From assembly GCF_009861525.1 (NCBI RefSeq), contig NZ_WVHL01000005.1, positions 310,001-374,000 on the forward strand: DNA of 64,000 nucleotides, read 5' to 3'. The position numbers and the translations under genes are program-made. Source of the stretch: Pseudomonas sp. LD120 (GTDB lineage Bacteria > Pseudomonadota > Gammaproteobacteria > Pseudomonadales > Pseudomonadaceae). Under the pieces are notes generated by a model that worked only from the letters and a program-made list of their open reading frames with translations, had not been told where the DNA came from and did no database searches. This document shows positions 27,893-37,852 of the stretch, piece by piece. Numbering within the stretch: the first letter of the stretch is position 1; each line of letters opens with the position of its first letter.

Positions 27893-27900
27893 GCGTCGAT

Positions 27901-27941
27901 AAAAAAGCCCCCGCCCGGTATTCCGGGCGGGGGCTTTTTTT
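27901..27941. terminator. Strong terminator after argB
   Basis: An 18-base arm AAAAAAGCCCCCGCCCGG pairs with CCGGGCGGGGGCTTTTTT around loop TATT. T-runs lie on both sides, so it can serve argB (-) and, before the IS arrived, pyrE (+). The IS target triplet is only five bases away. Confidence 0.93.
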
Positions 27942-27949
27942 GCGTGCGC

Positions 27950-28855
<906 letters not shown>

Positions 28856-28879
28856 TCAGGGCTCCGGTGTTTCAAACGG

Positions 28880-30277
28880 TCAAAACGGTAGTTGGAGATC
28901 AGGTGCAACACGTTTCAGCTGGACGTGGAAGACGTCCTTAATCCGCTGCAACTCGGCTTCGTTATCAGCCTCAAAGCGCAGTACCAGCACAGGGGTGGTG
29001 TTGGAGGCGCGAACCAAGCCCCAGCCCTTGGCATAGTCGACTCGCACTCCATCAATGGTGGTCAGGTCGGCGCCTGCGCCCCATTGCGCGTCGTGTAAGG
29101 CATCAATGATGCTGAATTTGCTCTCTTCGGTCACATGGATATTGATTTCCGGCGTAGAAATGTCGTTCGGGAAGGTGGCGAACAGCTCTTCTGCGCTGGA
29201 TGGCTCGTTGCTGAGGATTTCCAGCAAGCGCGCCGCGCTGTAGATACCGTCGTCGAAACCGAACCAGCGCTCCTTGAAGAACAGGTGTCCGCTCATTTCG
29301 CCGGCCAGCAGTGCGCCGGTCTGTTTCATTTTCTTTTTGATCAACGAATGACCGGTCTTCCACATGAGCGGACGACCGCCGTATTCCTTGATCAGTGGGA
29401 TCAGGCGTCGGGTGCATTTGACGTCGAAGATGATCTCCGCGTCTGGATTACGCGCCACCACGTCCTTGGCGAACAGCATCAGCAGGCGGTCTGGAAAGAC
29501 GATGGTGCCGGTGTTGGTCACCACGCCGACGCGGTCGCCATCGCCGTCGAACGCCAGGCCCAGGTCAGCGCCGGTTTCCTTGACCTTGGCGATCAGGTCT
29601 TCGAGGTTTTCGGGCTTTCCCGGATCCGGGTGGTGGTTGGGGAAGTTGCCGTCCACCTCGCAAAACAATGGAATGACCTCGCAATTCAAGGCTTCGATCA
29701 GTTGCGGGGCAATGACCCCGGCGGCGCCGTTGCCACAATCCACCACGACCTTCAGGCGCCGCGCCAGCTTCACGTCCTGGGTGATCTCAGCGCTGTAGCG
29801 CGGCAGAATGTCGACCCGGCTGATGCTGCCCTGGCCGCTGCTCAGGTCGTTGTTCTTGAGGCGTTCGTGCAGGGCCTGGATTTGTTCGTTGGCCAGGGTG
29901 TCGCCGGCAATGACGATCTTGAAACCGTTGTAGTTTGACGGGTTGTGACTGCCGGTGAGCATCACTCCGGACTTGCCGGCCAGGACGTTGGCGGCGTAGT
30001 ACAGGGCCGGAGTCGGCACCAGGCCGACATCGCTGACATGGCAGCCGCTGTCGTACAGACCCTGGATCAGTTGCTCCACCAGCTCAGGTCCCGACAGGCG
30101 ACCGTCGCGGCCCACGCAGACGTCAGGCTCACCCTGGGCCAGGCTCTGGGAGCCGATGGCGCGGCCGATCCAGTACGCGGTTTCAGCGGTCAGGGTTTGC
30201 GGCACAACGCCACGGATGTCGTAGGCACGGAAGATGCTATCGGGAAAACGTGGTGCGACTTTGGCTGCGTTGCTCAT
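28880..30277 (-). CDS. algC: AlgC phosphomannomutase/phosphoglucomutase
   Basis: A 465-residue alpha-phosphohexomutase that interconverts hexose 6- and 1-phosphates for alginate, LPS core, Psl-type polysaccharides and rhamnolipid precursors. The phosphoserine loop is GVMLTGSHNPSNYNGFK and the metal loop DGDGDRVG. ATG 30277 (MSNAAKVAPRFPDSIFRAYD) matches known AlgC. The frame stays open to 30661, overlapping dut, but that extension has no family similarity. The 256 bases between algC and dut probably carry a separate promoter. Confidence 0.96.
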   Translation of the reverse strand: MSNAAKVAPRFPDSIFRAYDIRGVVPQTLTAETAYWIGRAIGSQSLAQGEPDVCVGRDGRLSGPELVEQLIQGLYDSGCHVSDVGLVPTPALYYAANVLAGKSGVMLTGSHNPSNYNGFKIVIAGDTLANEQIQALHERLKNNDLSSGQGSISRVDILPRYSAEITQDVKLARRLKVVVDCGNGAAGVIAPQLIEALNCEVIPLFCEVDGNFPNHHPDPGKPENLEDLIAKVKETGADLGLAFDGDGDRVGVVTNTGTIVFPDRLLMLFAKDVVARNPDAEIIFDVKCTRRLIPLIKEYGGRPLMWKTGHSLIKKKMKQTGALLAGEMSGHLFFKERWFGFDDGIYSAARLLEILSNEPSSAEELFATFPNDISTPEINIHVTEESKFSIIDALHDAQWGAGADLTTIDGVRVDYAKGWGLVRASNTTPVLVLRFEADNEAELQRIKDVFHVQLKRVAPDLQLPF

Positions 30278-30533
30278 CGCTGAGGGGGCTCCATTTGAAG
30301 GGGGGTGGCCGGGGAATAACCACGCGGCGGGCTCGAACTGAAGGGTATGACGGCGTTTACAGCCTGGAGTTCGTGCTGTGAAAGTGCCATCCGAAGGGGG
30401 CTTGCCCGGCGACAAGCGCTCAAGTGCCCGGTTTGACGGGGCGGGCCGTGATGCAGGTTGCGCCGACCATTCATCCTTAAATGTCCTGCTGCAGCGACCG
30501 AGCCGAGCGGGTGCCCGGCTCGTTGCGGGGCAA

Positions 30534-30989
30534 TCAGTGACTGCCCGAGTGTCCGAAGCCGCCCGCGCCGCGCTGGCTTTCGTCAAAGGCTGCGACCACT
30601 TCGAAGTGCGCCTGCACCACCGGTACCAGTACCAGTTGGGCGATGCGCTCGCCGACGGCAATGTTGAAGGCGGCCTGGCCGCGGTTCCAGCAAGACACCA
30701 TCAGTTCGCCCTGGTAGTCCGAGTCGATCAGGCCTACCAGGTTACCCAGCACGATGCCGTGTTTATGGCCCAGGCCGGAGCGAGGCAGGATCAGCGCGGC
30801 CAAACCCGGGTCACCGATGTAGACTGACAGCCCGGTGGGAATCAGCAAGGTCTGACCTGGCTCCAGGACGGTGTCTTGCTTGAGCATGGCCCGCAGGTCG
30901 AGGCCGGCGGAGCCCGGCGTGGCGTACTGCGGCAGGGGAAATTCGTTGCCGATGCGTGGGTCGAGGATCTTGGCTTGTAAAGCGTGCAT
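30534..30989 (-). CDS. dut: dUTP pyrophosphatase
   Basis: A 151-residue trimeric dUTPase that removes dUTP and supplies dUMP. Conserved motifs are [36 protein letters not shown] and the C-terminal Gly-rich arm ([12 protein letters not shown]). It begins five bases after the coaBC stop and is co-transcribed with it. Confidence 0.97.
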   Translation of the reverse strand: MHALQAKILDPRIGNEFPLPQYATPGSAGLDLRAMLKQDTVLEPGQTLLIPTGLSVYIGDPGLAALILPRSGLGHKHGIVLGNLVGLIDSDYQGELMVSCWNRGQAAFNIAVGERIAQLVLVPVVQAHFEVVAAFDESQRGAGGFGHSGSH

Positions 30990-30994
30990 GCGAG

Positions 30995-32203
30995 TTAAAC
31001 CTGGTTCAGCCGTTGGGCGATAAAAGAGATCAGTTGGCGGGCAATCTTGCCCTTGCTGGTCTGGGCGAAGAGAGTTGCGTGCAACTCCCGGTCAATCACG
31101 CTGCAGGCGTTTTCCTCGCTGTTAAAGCCAATGCTCGGGTTGGCCACGTCGTTGGCGACGATCAGGTCGAGGTTCTTGTCCTTCAATTTACGTGCAGCGT
31201 AGTCGAGCAGATTCTCGGTCTCGGCGGCGAAGCCAACACTGAAAGGGCGATCCGGGCGGCCGGCAATGGTGGCCAGGATGTCTGGATTGCGCACCATCTG
31301 CAGGAGCAGGCCGTCACCTTTCGTAGGGTCTTTCTTTAATTTTTGTGGGGCGACGACTTCCGGACGGTAGTCCGCGACCGCCGCAGAGGCGATGAAAACA
31401 TCACATGGGATGGCTGCTTCGCAGGCTGCGAGCATGTCGCGAGCGCTGACAACGTCGATCCGCGTGACTCTGTCGGGTGTTGGCAAGTGCACAGGGCCGG
31501 TGATCAGGGTGACCCGGGCGCCAGCTTCGACAGCCGCCTCGGCCAGGGCGAAGCCCATTTTTCCTGAGCTATGGTTGGTGATGTAGCGCACCGGATCGAT
31601 GTTTTCCTGGGTGGGACCTGCGGTGATCAGCAGGTGTTTGCCGGTCAGTGCCTGGTGCTGGAAGCAGTCAGCGGCGCATTGCGCCAGGTCAGAGGCTTCC
31701 AGCATGCGACCCAGGCCAACATCGCCACAGGCCTGGCTGCCGGAGGCCGGGCCGAATACCCGCAGGCCACGGCTTTGCAGCAGTTGCGTGTTGGCCTGGG
31801 TGGCAGGGTCGCGCCACATGGCTTGGTTCATGGCTGGGGCGATGGCGACGGTGGCGTCGGTGGCCAGGACCAGGGTCGTCAGCAGGTCGTCGGCAATGCC
31901 TTGGGCCAGGCGGGCGATCAGGTCGGCCGTGGCCGGTGCGATCAATACCAGGTCGGCCCATTTGGCCAGCTCGATGTGGCCCATGGCCGCTTCGGCGGCC
32001 GGGTCCAGCAGGTCGAGGTGGACCGGGTGCCCGGAGAGGGCCTGCAGGGTCAGCGGGGTAATGAATTCAATGCCGCCCCGGGTCATGACCACGCGCACTT
32101 CGGCGCCCTGGTCGAGGAGTCGGCGAACCAGCTCCGCGCTCTTATAGGCGGCAATGCCACCGCCGACGCCGAGCACGATGCGTTTCCGATACAGCCGCTG
32201 CAT
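30995..32203 (-). CDS. coaBC: CoaBC phosphopantothenoylcysteine synthetase/decarboxylase
   Basis: A 402-residue bifunctional flavoprotein (Dfp). The N-terminal CoaC decarboxylase has [18 protein letters not shown] and the PAMNQAMW active-site motif. The C-terminal CoaB synthetase has [20 protein letters not shown]. It makes 4'-phosphopantetheine for coenzyme A. It is divergent from radC across 133 bases and leads directly into dut. Confidence 0.97.
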   Translation of the reverse strand: MQRLYRKRIVLGVGGGIAAYKSAELVRRLLDQGAEVRVVMTRGGIEFITPLTLQALSGHPVHLDLLDPAAEAAMGHIELAKWADLVLIAPATADLIARLAQGIADDLLTTLVLATDATVAIAPAMNQAMWRDPATQANTQLLQSRGLRVFGPASGSQACGDVGLGRMLEASDLAQCAADCFQHQALTGKHLLITAGPTQENIDPVRYITNHSSGKMGFALAEAAVEAGARVTLITGPVHLPTPDRVTRIDVVSARDMLAACEAAIPCDVFIASAAVADYRPEVVAPQKLKKDPTKGDGLLLQMVRNPDILATIAGRPDRPFSVGFAAETENLLDYAARKLKDKNLDLIVANDVANPSIGFNSEENACSVIDRELHATLFAQTSKGKIARQLISFIAQRLNQV

Positions 32204-32336
32204 AGGCCTGTCTTTCCGTTAAGTGATTGCTGCGTGGCATGCCCCCTCCCCAGGTGAAATACCACGCAAAAAAGAGGGGGGCTAAGATAGCACAGCGTCC
32301 GCTGTGGAACAGCGGCGCCACACACAGGGAGGTGTG

Positions 32337-33011
32337 ATGAGCATTCGTGATTGGCCTGCGGCGGAGCGTCCGCGGGAGCGGCTTCTGGAACAGGGCGCTA
32401 TCAGTCTTTCCGACGCCGAACTACTGGCAATTTTCCTACGTACCGGGGTGGCAGGTAAGAGCGCGGTGGACCTGGCGCGGCACCTGTTGCAGCGCTTTGG
32501 CAGCCTGCGCGCCCTGCTGGAGGCCGACCAGTTGACCTTCACTCGCCAGTTGGGGCTGGGGCCGGCCAAGTACGCCTTGTTGCAGGCGGTGCTGGAAATG
32601 GCTCGGCGGCACCTGGCGGAGAAACTCCATCGGCAGTCCGCGCTGGAAAGTCCTCTGGTGGTCCGTGATTACCTCAAGTCCATGCTGCGGCACGAGCCCC
32701 ATGAAGTATTCGGTTGCCTGTTTCTCGATACCAAGCATCGGGTTCTGGCCTTTGAAGTGCTGTTTCAAGGGTCGATCGACAGCACCACGGTTTATCCGCG
32801 GCAGGTGATCAAGCGTGCCTTGGCGCATAACGCGGCGTCGCTGATCCTCTGCCATAACCATCCATCGGGCATCGCTGAGCCCAGTCCTTCGGATCGAGTT
32901 GTCACCCGGCGTTTGCAGGAGGCGTTGGAGTTGATTGATGTGCGGGTGCTGGACCACTTCATCATCGGCGATGGTGATCCATTGTCGATGGCCGAATACG
33001 GCTGGATCTGA
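32337..33011 (+). CDS. radC: RadC family JAMM-domain protein
   Basis: A 224-residue RadC with N-terminal helix-hairpin-helix region and C-terminal JAB1/MPN domain whose metal motif is complete ([16 protein letters not shown]). Its biochemical role is unsettled. I start at ATG 32337, with GGAGG six bases upstream, not at 32304. It is divergent from coaBC, a conserved pair. Confidence 0.93.
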   Translation: MSIRDWPAAERPRERLLEQGAISLSDAELLAIFLRTGVAGKSAVDLARHLLQRFGSLRALLEADQLTFTRQLGLGPAKYALLQAVLEMARRHLAEKLHRQSALESPLVVRDYLKSMLRHEPHEVFGCLFLDTKHRVLAFEVLFQGSIDSTTVYPRQVIKRALAHNAASLILCHNHPSGIAEPSPSDRVVTRRLQEALELIDVRVLDHFIIGDGDPLSMAEYGWI

Positions 33012-33015
33012 GTGG

Positions 33016-33044
33016 GCGGCCAGTTTCATCCTGAAACTGGTCGC
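33016..33044. terminator. Hairpin between radC and a peptide-binding protein gene
   Basis: CCAGTTTCA (33020-33028) and TGAAACTGG (33032-33040) pair around TCC, and GCG/CGC outside extend the stem. The genes converge here. There is no T-run, so termination strength is unclear. Confidence 0.45.
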
Positions 33045-33063
33045 TTGAGGTGGTGCTGATGGG

Positions 33064-34647
33064 TTAATTGAGGCTGACTTTCGAGTAGTCCTGGCGACCG
33101 AAGGGGCTCACCTGGTAACCCTCGACCTGTTTGCGAGTCAGGGCAAAAGCGCTTGGGTGCGCCAGGGGGAGCCATAGCGCCTGTTGCTGGATCTGGGTTT
33201 GGGCCTGTTGATACAGCTTGCTGCGCACGCCTTGCTCGCTGGTGGTCTTGCCGGCCGTGATCAGCTTGTCCAGGTTCTGGTCGCAGTAGCGGGCGAAGTT
33301 GGTGCCTGCCTTGACCGCTGCGCAGGTGAACTGCGGCGAGAGGAAATTATCCGGGTCGCCATTGTCGCCGGCCCAGCCCATGAACAGCAGGTCATGCTCG
33401 CCGGCCTTGGCCCTGCGAATCAGTTCGCCCCACTCGATCACGCGGATGTCGGCCTGGATACCCACCTTGGCCAGATCCGACTGCAACAACTGCGCGCCGA
33501 GGCTGGGGTTGGGGTTGAGCAAGCTACCGGAAGGGCGGGTCCACAGAGTGGTCTCAAAGCCGTTTTTCAGCCCGACCTTGGCCAGCAACTGGCGGGCTTT
33601 TTCTGGATCGTGGGCGTAACCGGGCAGGTCTTTGGCGTAGCTCCAGGTGTTGGGCGGATACGGGCCGTTGGCCGCTTCGGCGGTATTGTCGAACACGGCC
33701 TTGAGGTAGCTGGATTTGTCGAAGGCCAGGTTGATGGCCTGGCGCACTTCGGGCTTGTCCAGCGGCGGGTGCTGGCTGTTGATGGCGACAAAAGCGGTCA
33801 TGAAGGCCGCGGTTTTCTCAACCTTCAGCGTCGGGTCGTCACTGGCGGCCTGGACGTCCAGAGGCTTGGGCGACAGGGCGATCTGGCATTCGTTGCGCCG
33901 CAACTTTTGCAGGCGCACGTTGGCGTCCGGGGTAATGGCGAAGATCAGTGAGTCTACGGCTGGCTTGCCTGCAAAATATTCGCGGTTAGCCTTGTAGCGG
34001 ATCGACGCGTCTTTCTGGAAACGCCTGAAGATGAACGGGCCGCTGCCGATTGGCTGGCTGTTGAGTTTCTCCGGTGTGCCGGCCTTGAGTAGTTGATCGG
34101 CGTATTCGGCGGAGTAGATCGAAGCGAAACCCATGCTCAGGGTGGCGAGGAAGGTTGAGTCGGCATGGTTCAGGGTGAAGCGCACTGTCAGCGGGTCCAG
34201 GGCATCGATCTTCTTGATCAGGTTGGGCAGTTGCAGGGACTGGGCGTGGGGGAAACCGCTCTGGGCGACCTTGTGCCACGGATGAGCGGGATCGAGCATG
34301 CGGTCGAAGCTGAACTTGACGTCTTCGGCGCTCAGCTCACGGCTGGGGTTGAAGTAGTCGGTACGGTGAAACTTGACCTTGGGGTGCAGTTTGAACACAT
34401 AGGTCAGGCCGTCGGCGGAAATTTCCCAGCTGTCGGCGAGGCTGGGCACCACCTTGCCGCTGTTGGCGTCGAATTCCACCAAGCGGTTCATCAGCACGTC
34501 AGCGGAGGCGTTGGTGGTGGTCAGCGAGTTGTACTGCACCACATCGAAGCCTTCCGGACTGGCTTCGGTGCAGACGCTCAACGCGGCGGCCTGAGCCAGC
34601 GGGCTCAGAAGAGGGGCAAACAGGAGCGGGAGTGCGGCGAGACGCAT
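33064..34647 (-). CDS. Periplasmic peptide-binding protein (SBP family 5)
   Basis: A 527-residue extracellular solute-binding protein of the DppA/SapA type. It has a signal peptide (MRLAALPLLFAPLLSPLAQA) and the family-5 fold, with WEISADGLTYVFKLHPKVKF and LSAEDVKFSFDRMLDP in the first third. It lies alone, without permease or ATPase genes, so it must deliver to a transporter encoded elsewhere, probably for di- or oligopeptides. It converges on radC and is divergent from the rpmB promoter region. Confidence 0.9.
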   Translation of the reverse strand: MRLAALPLLFAPLLSPLAQAAALSVCTEASPEGFDVVQYNSLTTTNASADVLMNRLVEFDANSGKVVPSLADSWEISADGLTYVFKLHPKVKFHRTDYFNPSRELSAEDVKFSFDRMLDPAHPWHKVAQSGFPHAQSLQLPNLIKKIDALDPLTVRFTLNHADSTFLATLSMGFASIYSAEYADQLLKAGTPEKLNSQPIGSGPFIFRRFQKDASIRYKANREYFAGKPAVDSLIFAITPDANVRLQKLRRNECQIALSPKPLDVQAASDDPTLKVEKTAAFMTAFVAINSQHPPLDKPEVRQAINLAFDKSSYLKAVFDNTAEAANGPYPPNTWSYAKDLPGYAHDPEKARQLLAKVGLKNGFETTLWTRPSGSLLNPNPSLGAQLLQSDLAKVGIQADIRVIEWGELIRRAKAGEHDLLFMGWAGDNGDPDNFLSPQFTCAAVKAGTNFARYCDQNLDKLITAGKTTSEQGVRSKLYQQAQTQIQQQALWLPLAHPSAFALTRKQVEGYQVSPFGRQDYSKVSLN

Positions 34648-34945
34648 GGTCGGGTTCCTCGTGCAGATCGAAAGCCCATCTGCGAGTGCAGTCTGGAAAT
34701 GCCTTACCCTAGTGACCTCGTTGGAAAATGACTATCCCTTTTGTATTTGCCGTCGGAACTTGGGGCTTGGCTTGCGCTGGGTCGGCTATTTTGTGCTGTG
34801 CTGTCCGCGATCGACGGTCGATTTACTCCTGTGGTTTCGAGAGAAATATATTCTGCGACGAGCGGTCGTTTTCTACGGTAGCCTTTGCCGCAGGCGTCCG
34901 GCACAAGAAAATCAGGACTTTTCATCATCCCAGGCACAGCGGTTG

Positions 34946-34974
34946 TTGTTGCTATGGGGTCTTTCTGGTATAAA
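34946..34974 (+). promoter_or_regulatory. Predicted sigma-70 promoter of rpmBG
   Basis: TTGTTG (34946-34951) and TATAAA (34969-34974) are separated by 17 bases, about 150 bases before rpmB. This is a sequence-only prediction. Confidence 0.5.
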
Positions 34975-35078
34975 GCAGCGCTCTTTTCTAGGGGCCCGGT
35001 TCCTTCGCTTGTAGGTGTAGCCGGTAAGACCCTAAAGAAACGCGGCGCCTGGCGCCAAATGACTGAGAGATTAAGCGG

Positions 35079-35097
35079 CCAACCCATGCCGGGTTGG
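35079..35097 (+). other. Leader hairpin before rpmB
   Basis: A perfect seven-base stem CCAACCC / GGGTTGG with loop ATGCC, ending 13 bases before the rpmB ribosome-binding site (GAGGG at 35111). It could be a ribosomal-protein feedback element; no function is shown. Confidence 0.4.
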
Positions 35098-35122
35098 GCA
35101 TGTGGTTTTAGAGGGCTGAGGC

Positions 35123-35359
35123 ATGTCTAGAGTCTGTCAAGTTACCGGTAAGGGTCCGGTGACTGGGAATAACATTTCCCACGCAAACAACAAAACCCGT
35201 CGTCGTTTCCTGCCGAACCTGCAGCATCACCGCTTCTGGGTTGAGTCCGAGAAACGTTTTGTGCGTCTGCGCGTATCTGCCAAAGGCATGCGTATCATCG
35301 ACAAGCGCGGCATTGATGTCGTGCTGGCCGAAATCCGTCGCGATGGCGGCAAGGTTTAA
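35123..35359 (+). CDS. rpmB: 50S ribosomal protein L28
   Basis: A 78-residue L28 with the conserved start [25 protein letters not shown] lies seven bases upstream of the ATG. It forms an operon with rpmG, 11 bases downstream, as in most gammaproteobacteria. Confidence 0.98.
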   Translation: MSRVCQVTGKGPVTGNNISHANNKTRRRFLPNLQHHRFWVESEKRFVRLRVSAKGMRIIDKRGIDVVLAEIRRDGGKV

Positions 35360-35370
35360 GGGAGCTAATC

Positions 35371-35526
35371 ATGCGTGAATTGATTCGTTTGATCTCGAGC
35401 GCCGGTACTGGTCACTTCTACACTACCGACAAGAACAAGCGTACTACTCCGGACAAAATCGAGATCAAGAAATATGATCCGGTTGTTCGTAAGCACGTGA
35501 TCTACAAGGAAGGCAAAATCAAGTAA
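35371..35526 (+). CDS. rpmG: 50S ribosomal protein L33
   Basis: A 51-residue L33 ([20 protein letters not shown], ending KEGKIK). It is the zinc-independent form because the four cysteines of the C+ type are absent. GGGAG lies seven bases upstream. A strong terminator follows at 35544. Confidence 0.97.
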   Translation: MRELIRLISSAGTGHFYTTDKNKRTTPDKIEIKKYDPVVRKHVIYKEGKIK

Positions 35527-35543
35527 TTGATTTTTCTTCTGAC

Positions 35544-35573
35544 AAAAAAACCCGCCTTCAAGCGGGTTTTTTT
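35544..35573. terminator. Intrinsic terminator after rpmG
   Basis: Stem AAAAAAACCCGC / GCGGGTTTTTTT with loop CTTCAA. T-runs on both sides also suit the convergent cupin gene. Confidence 0.93.
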
Positions 35574-35584
35574 GTGCCTGTGAT

Positions 35585-35947
35585 TCAGGCCTTCTGTTCG
35601 AAGGCCACGTAGACCTTGCGGCAGGGCTCCAGCACTTCCCAGGTGCCCTTGAAGCCGGCCGGAATCACGAAGCGGTCGCCAGCGCGGAGGGTCTTGGCGT
35701 TGCCGTCGTGATCACGCAGCACCGAGACACCCTGGAGAATCTCGCAGTACTCATGTTCGCTGAAGTTCACGGTCCATTGGCCAACGGCGCCTTCCCAGAT
35801 TCCAGCGTTCAGTTGTCCACAAGGGCTGGCGTAGTGATTGAACACTGCCTGCTCGGGGTCGCCCTTGAGGATTTTCTCCGGCGCGGGGTGGTAGCGCTCA
35901 CCCTCGGTGTTGGCTTGACTGAAGTCGACGACATTATGGATGCTCAT
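35585..35947 (-). CDS. Cupin (DUF861) small protein
   Basis: A 120-residue single-domain cupin of the DUF861 (EutQ-like) group. The barrel motifs include WTVNFSEHEYCEILQGVSVL and GDRFVIPAGFKGTWEV. Related cupins sit beside polyamine and amino-acid catabolic genes in pseudomonads. It is divergent from the aldehyde dehydrogenase gene across 238 bases, so a link with that pathway is plausible but not shown. Confidence 0.8.
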   Translation of the reverse strand: MSIHNVVDFSQANTEGERYHPAPEKILKGDPEQAVFNHYASPCGQLNAGIWEGAVGQWTVNFSEHEYCEILQGVSVLRDHDGNAKTLRAGDRFVIPAGFKGTWEVLEPCRKVYVAFEQKA

Positions 35948-36185
35948 TCTTGTATTCCCCCGTGATCGCGGCGCGAGTGGCTATGAAGGCCAAAGTCTAT
36001 GTTTATTAAAATGCACATAGCAATGGCGTTTGCCGGGCCTTTGTCAAATATATTGAAAGTACCGGCGTCGCTGGTTTAGGGTGGCGATTGCCTTCGGCCG
36101 AATACGGGCTGGCTGGGCAGAATTCTTCGGGAGTGCCGGCGTAGTTCGCGTGGCGCTTTTATGCAAATAAGAGGAGGACACTCGT

Positions 36186-37679
36186 ATGACCACCCTGACT
36201 CGTGCCGACTGGGAACAACGTGCTCGCGACCTGACCATCGAAGGTCGCGCCTACATCAATGGCGAATACACCGCATCCGTTTCCAACGACACTTTCGAGT
36301 GCATCAGCCCGGTAGACGGCCGTGTGCTGGCGACCATCGCCAGCTGTGACGCCGCCGATGCCGAGCGCGCCGTGGAAAACGCCCGCGCCACCTTCAACTC
36401 CGGCGTCTGGTCGCGCCTGGCGCCAGCCAAGCGCAAGGCCGTGATGATTCGCTTTGCCGGCCTGCTCAAGCAGCACGCTCAAGAGCTCGCGCTCCTGGAA
36501 ACCCTGGACATGGGCAAGCCCATCAGCGATTCCCTGGGCATCGACGTCCCTGGCGCCGCGCAAGCGCTGAGCTGGAGCGGCGAGGCGATCGACAAGATCT
36601 ATGATGAAGTCGCCGCCACTCCTCATGACCAGTTGGGTCTGGTGACCCGTGAGCCGGTGGGGGTGGTCGCGGCCATCGTGCCGTGGAACTTCCCGCTGAT
36701 GATGGCCTGCTGGAAGTTGGGCCCGGCGCTGTCCACCGGCAACTCGGTGATCCTCAAGCCTTCGGAAAAATCCCCGCTGACGGCGATCCGCATCGCTGCC
36801 CTGGCCGTGGAAGCGGGTATTCCGGCTGGCGTGTTCAACGTGCTGCCGGGCTACGGTCATACCGTGGGCAAGGCTCTGGCCCTGCACATGGACGTGGACA
36901 CCCTGGTGTTCACCGGTTCGACCAAGATCGCCAAGCAACTGCTGGTGTACTCCGGCGAATCCAACATGAAGCGCGTCTGGCTGGAAGCTGGTGGCAAAAG
37001 CCCGAACATCGTATTCGCCGATGCCCCGGACCTGCAGGCCGCCGCTGAATCGGCCGCCAGTGCCATTGCCTTCAACCAGGGCGAAGTCTGCACCGCCGGT
37101 TCGCGCCTGCTGGTGGAGCGTTCCATCAAGGACAAGTTCCTACCGCTGGTGATCGAGGCCTTGAAAGCCTGGAAGCCGGGCAACCCACTGGACCCGGCCA
37201 CCAGCGTCGGCGCCCTGGTGGACACCCAGCAGATGAACACCGTGCTGTCCTACATCGAAGCCGGGCATGCCGATGGCGCCAAGCTGGTGGCCGGTGGCAA
37301 GCGCACCCTGGAGGAAACCGGCGGCACCTACGTCGAGCCGACGATTTTCGACGGCGTCAGCAACGCCATGAAGATTGCTCAGGAAGAGATCTTTGGCCCG
37401 GTACTGTCGGTGATTGCCTTCGACAGCGTGGAGGAGGCGATTCAGATTGCCAACGACACGCCCTACGGGCTGGCGGCTGCCGTGTGGACCGCGAACCTTT
37501 CCAAGGCTCACCTGACCGCCAAGGCGTTGCGCGCCGGTAGTGTGTGGGTCAACCAGTACGACGGAGGCGACATGACCGCGCCGTTCGGCGGCTTCAAGCA
37601 GTCGGGCAATGGTCGGGACAAGTCGCTGCACGCGTTCGACAAGTACACCGAACTGAAAGCGACCTGGATCAAGCTCTGA
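36186..37679 (+). CDS. kauB: Aldehyde dehydrogenase KauB/PuuC type
   Basis: A 497-residue NAD(P)-dependent aldehyde dehydrogenase. The oxyanion region VPWNFPLMMACWKLGPAL, the glutamate in LEAGGKSPNIVF and the nucleophile in FNQGEVCTAGSRL are intact. It is closest to KauB of P. aeruginosa, which oxidises 4-guanidinobutyraldehyde and gamma-glutamyl-aminobutyraldehyde in arginine and polyamine breakdown. GAGGA lies 12 bases before the ATG. PuuB-like oxidase (42524) and PauR (47953) in the same window support the polyamine role. Confidence 0.88.
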   Translation: MTTLTRADWEQRARDLTIEGRAYINGEYTASVSNDTFECISPVDGRVLATIASCDAADAERAVENARATFNSGVWSRLAPAKRKAVMIRFAGLLKQHAQELALLETLDMGKPISDSLGIDVPGAAQALSWSGEAIDKIYDEVAATPHDQLGLVTREPVGVVAAIVPWNFPLMMACWKLGPALSTGNSVILKPSEKSPLTAIRIAALAVEAGIPAGVFNVLPGYGHTVGKALALHMDVDTLVFTGSTKIAKQLLVYSGESNMKRVWLEAGGKSPNIVFADAPDLQAAAESAASAIAFNQGEVCTAGSRLLVERSIKDKFLPLVIEALKAWKPGNPLDPATSVGALVDTQQMNTVLSYIEAGHADGAKLVAGGKRTLEETGGTYVEPTIFDGVSNAMKIAQEEIFGPVLSVIAFDSVEEAIQIANDTPYGLAAAVWTANLSKAHLTAKALRAGSVWVNQYDGGDMTAPFGGFKQSGNGRDKSLHAFDKYTELKATWIKL

Positions 37680-37852
37680 GTCTTCGGGGTTCAACGGCTG
37701 GCGTCCGTGATGGAGCCAGCGCCGGCAAGCGCCACGCGGCATAGGCGCGGTTGCCCGAAACCCTAGATCCACAGCGCAGCCGGGCTTCCCGTGAGGGGAG
37801 TCCGGCTGTGTTGTCTGTGGCTTGCAGAACAATGATCCACAGGAGCGTGGAA

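Larger units (their letters stand above)
34648..35122. other. 475-base non-coding region upstream of rpmB
   Basis: No convincing gene is seen here. The left part carries the promoter of the peptide-binding protein (-). The right part holds the rpmBG promoter and a structured leader (GGCGCC dyad near 35046-35056 and a hairpin at 35079-35097). Several frames are open but none has a ribosome-binding site or family similarity. Confidence 0.6.

Noticed and set aside
30278..30661. In-frame open extension upstream of algC
   Set aside because: It would overlap the end of dut, has no recognisable domain, and the known AlgC N-terminus begins exactly at ATG 30277.
34648..35014. Small open frames in the rpmB upstream region
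   Set aside because: They lack ribosome-binding sites, overlap one another on both strands and resemble no known protein.
35040..35122. Possible TPP riboswitch before rpmB because of CTGAGA at 35063-35068
   Set aside because: The other conserved parts of the thi box are missing, and a thiamine switch before ribosomal protein genes makes no sense.
36150..36168. Sigma-54 promoter-like TGGCGCTTTTATGCA before kauB
   Set aside because: The GG to GC spacing is nine instead of ten bases, so it does not fit the -24/-12 rule.
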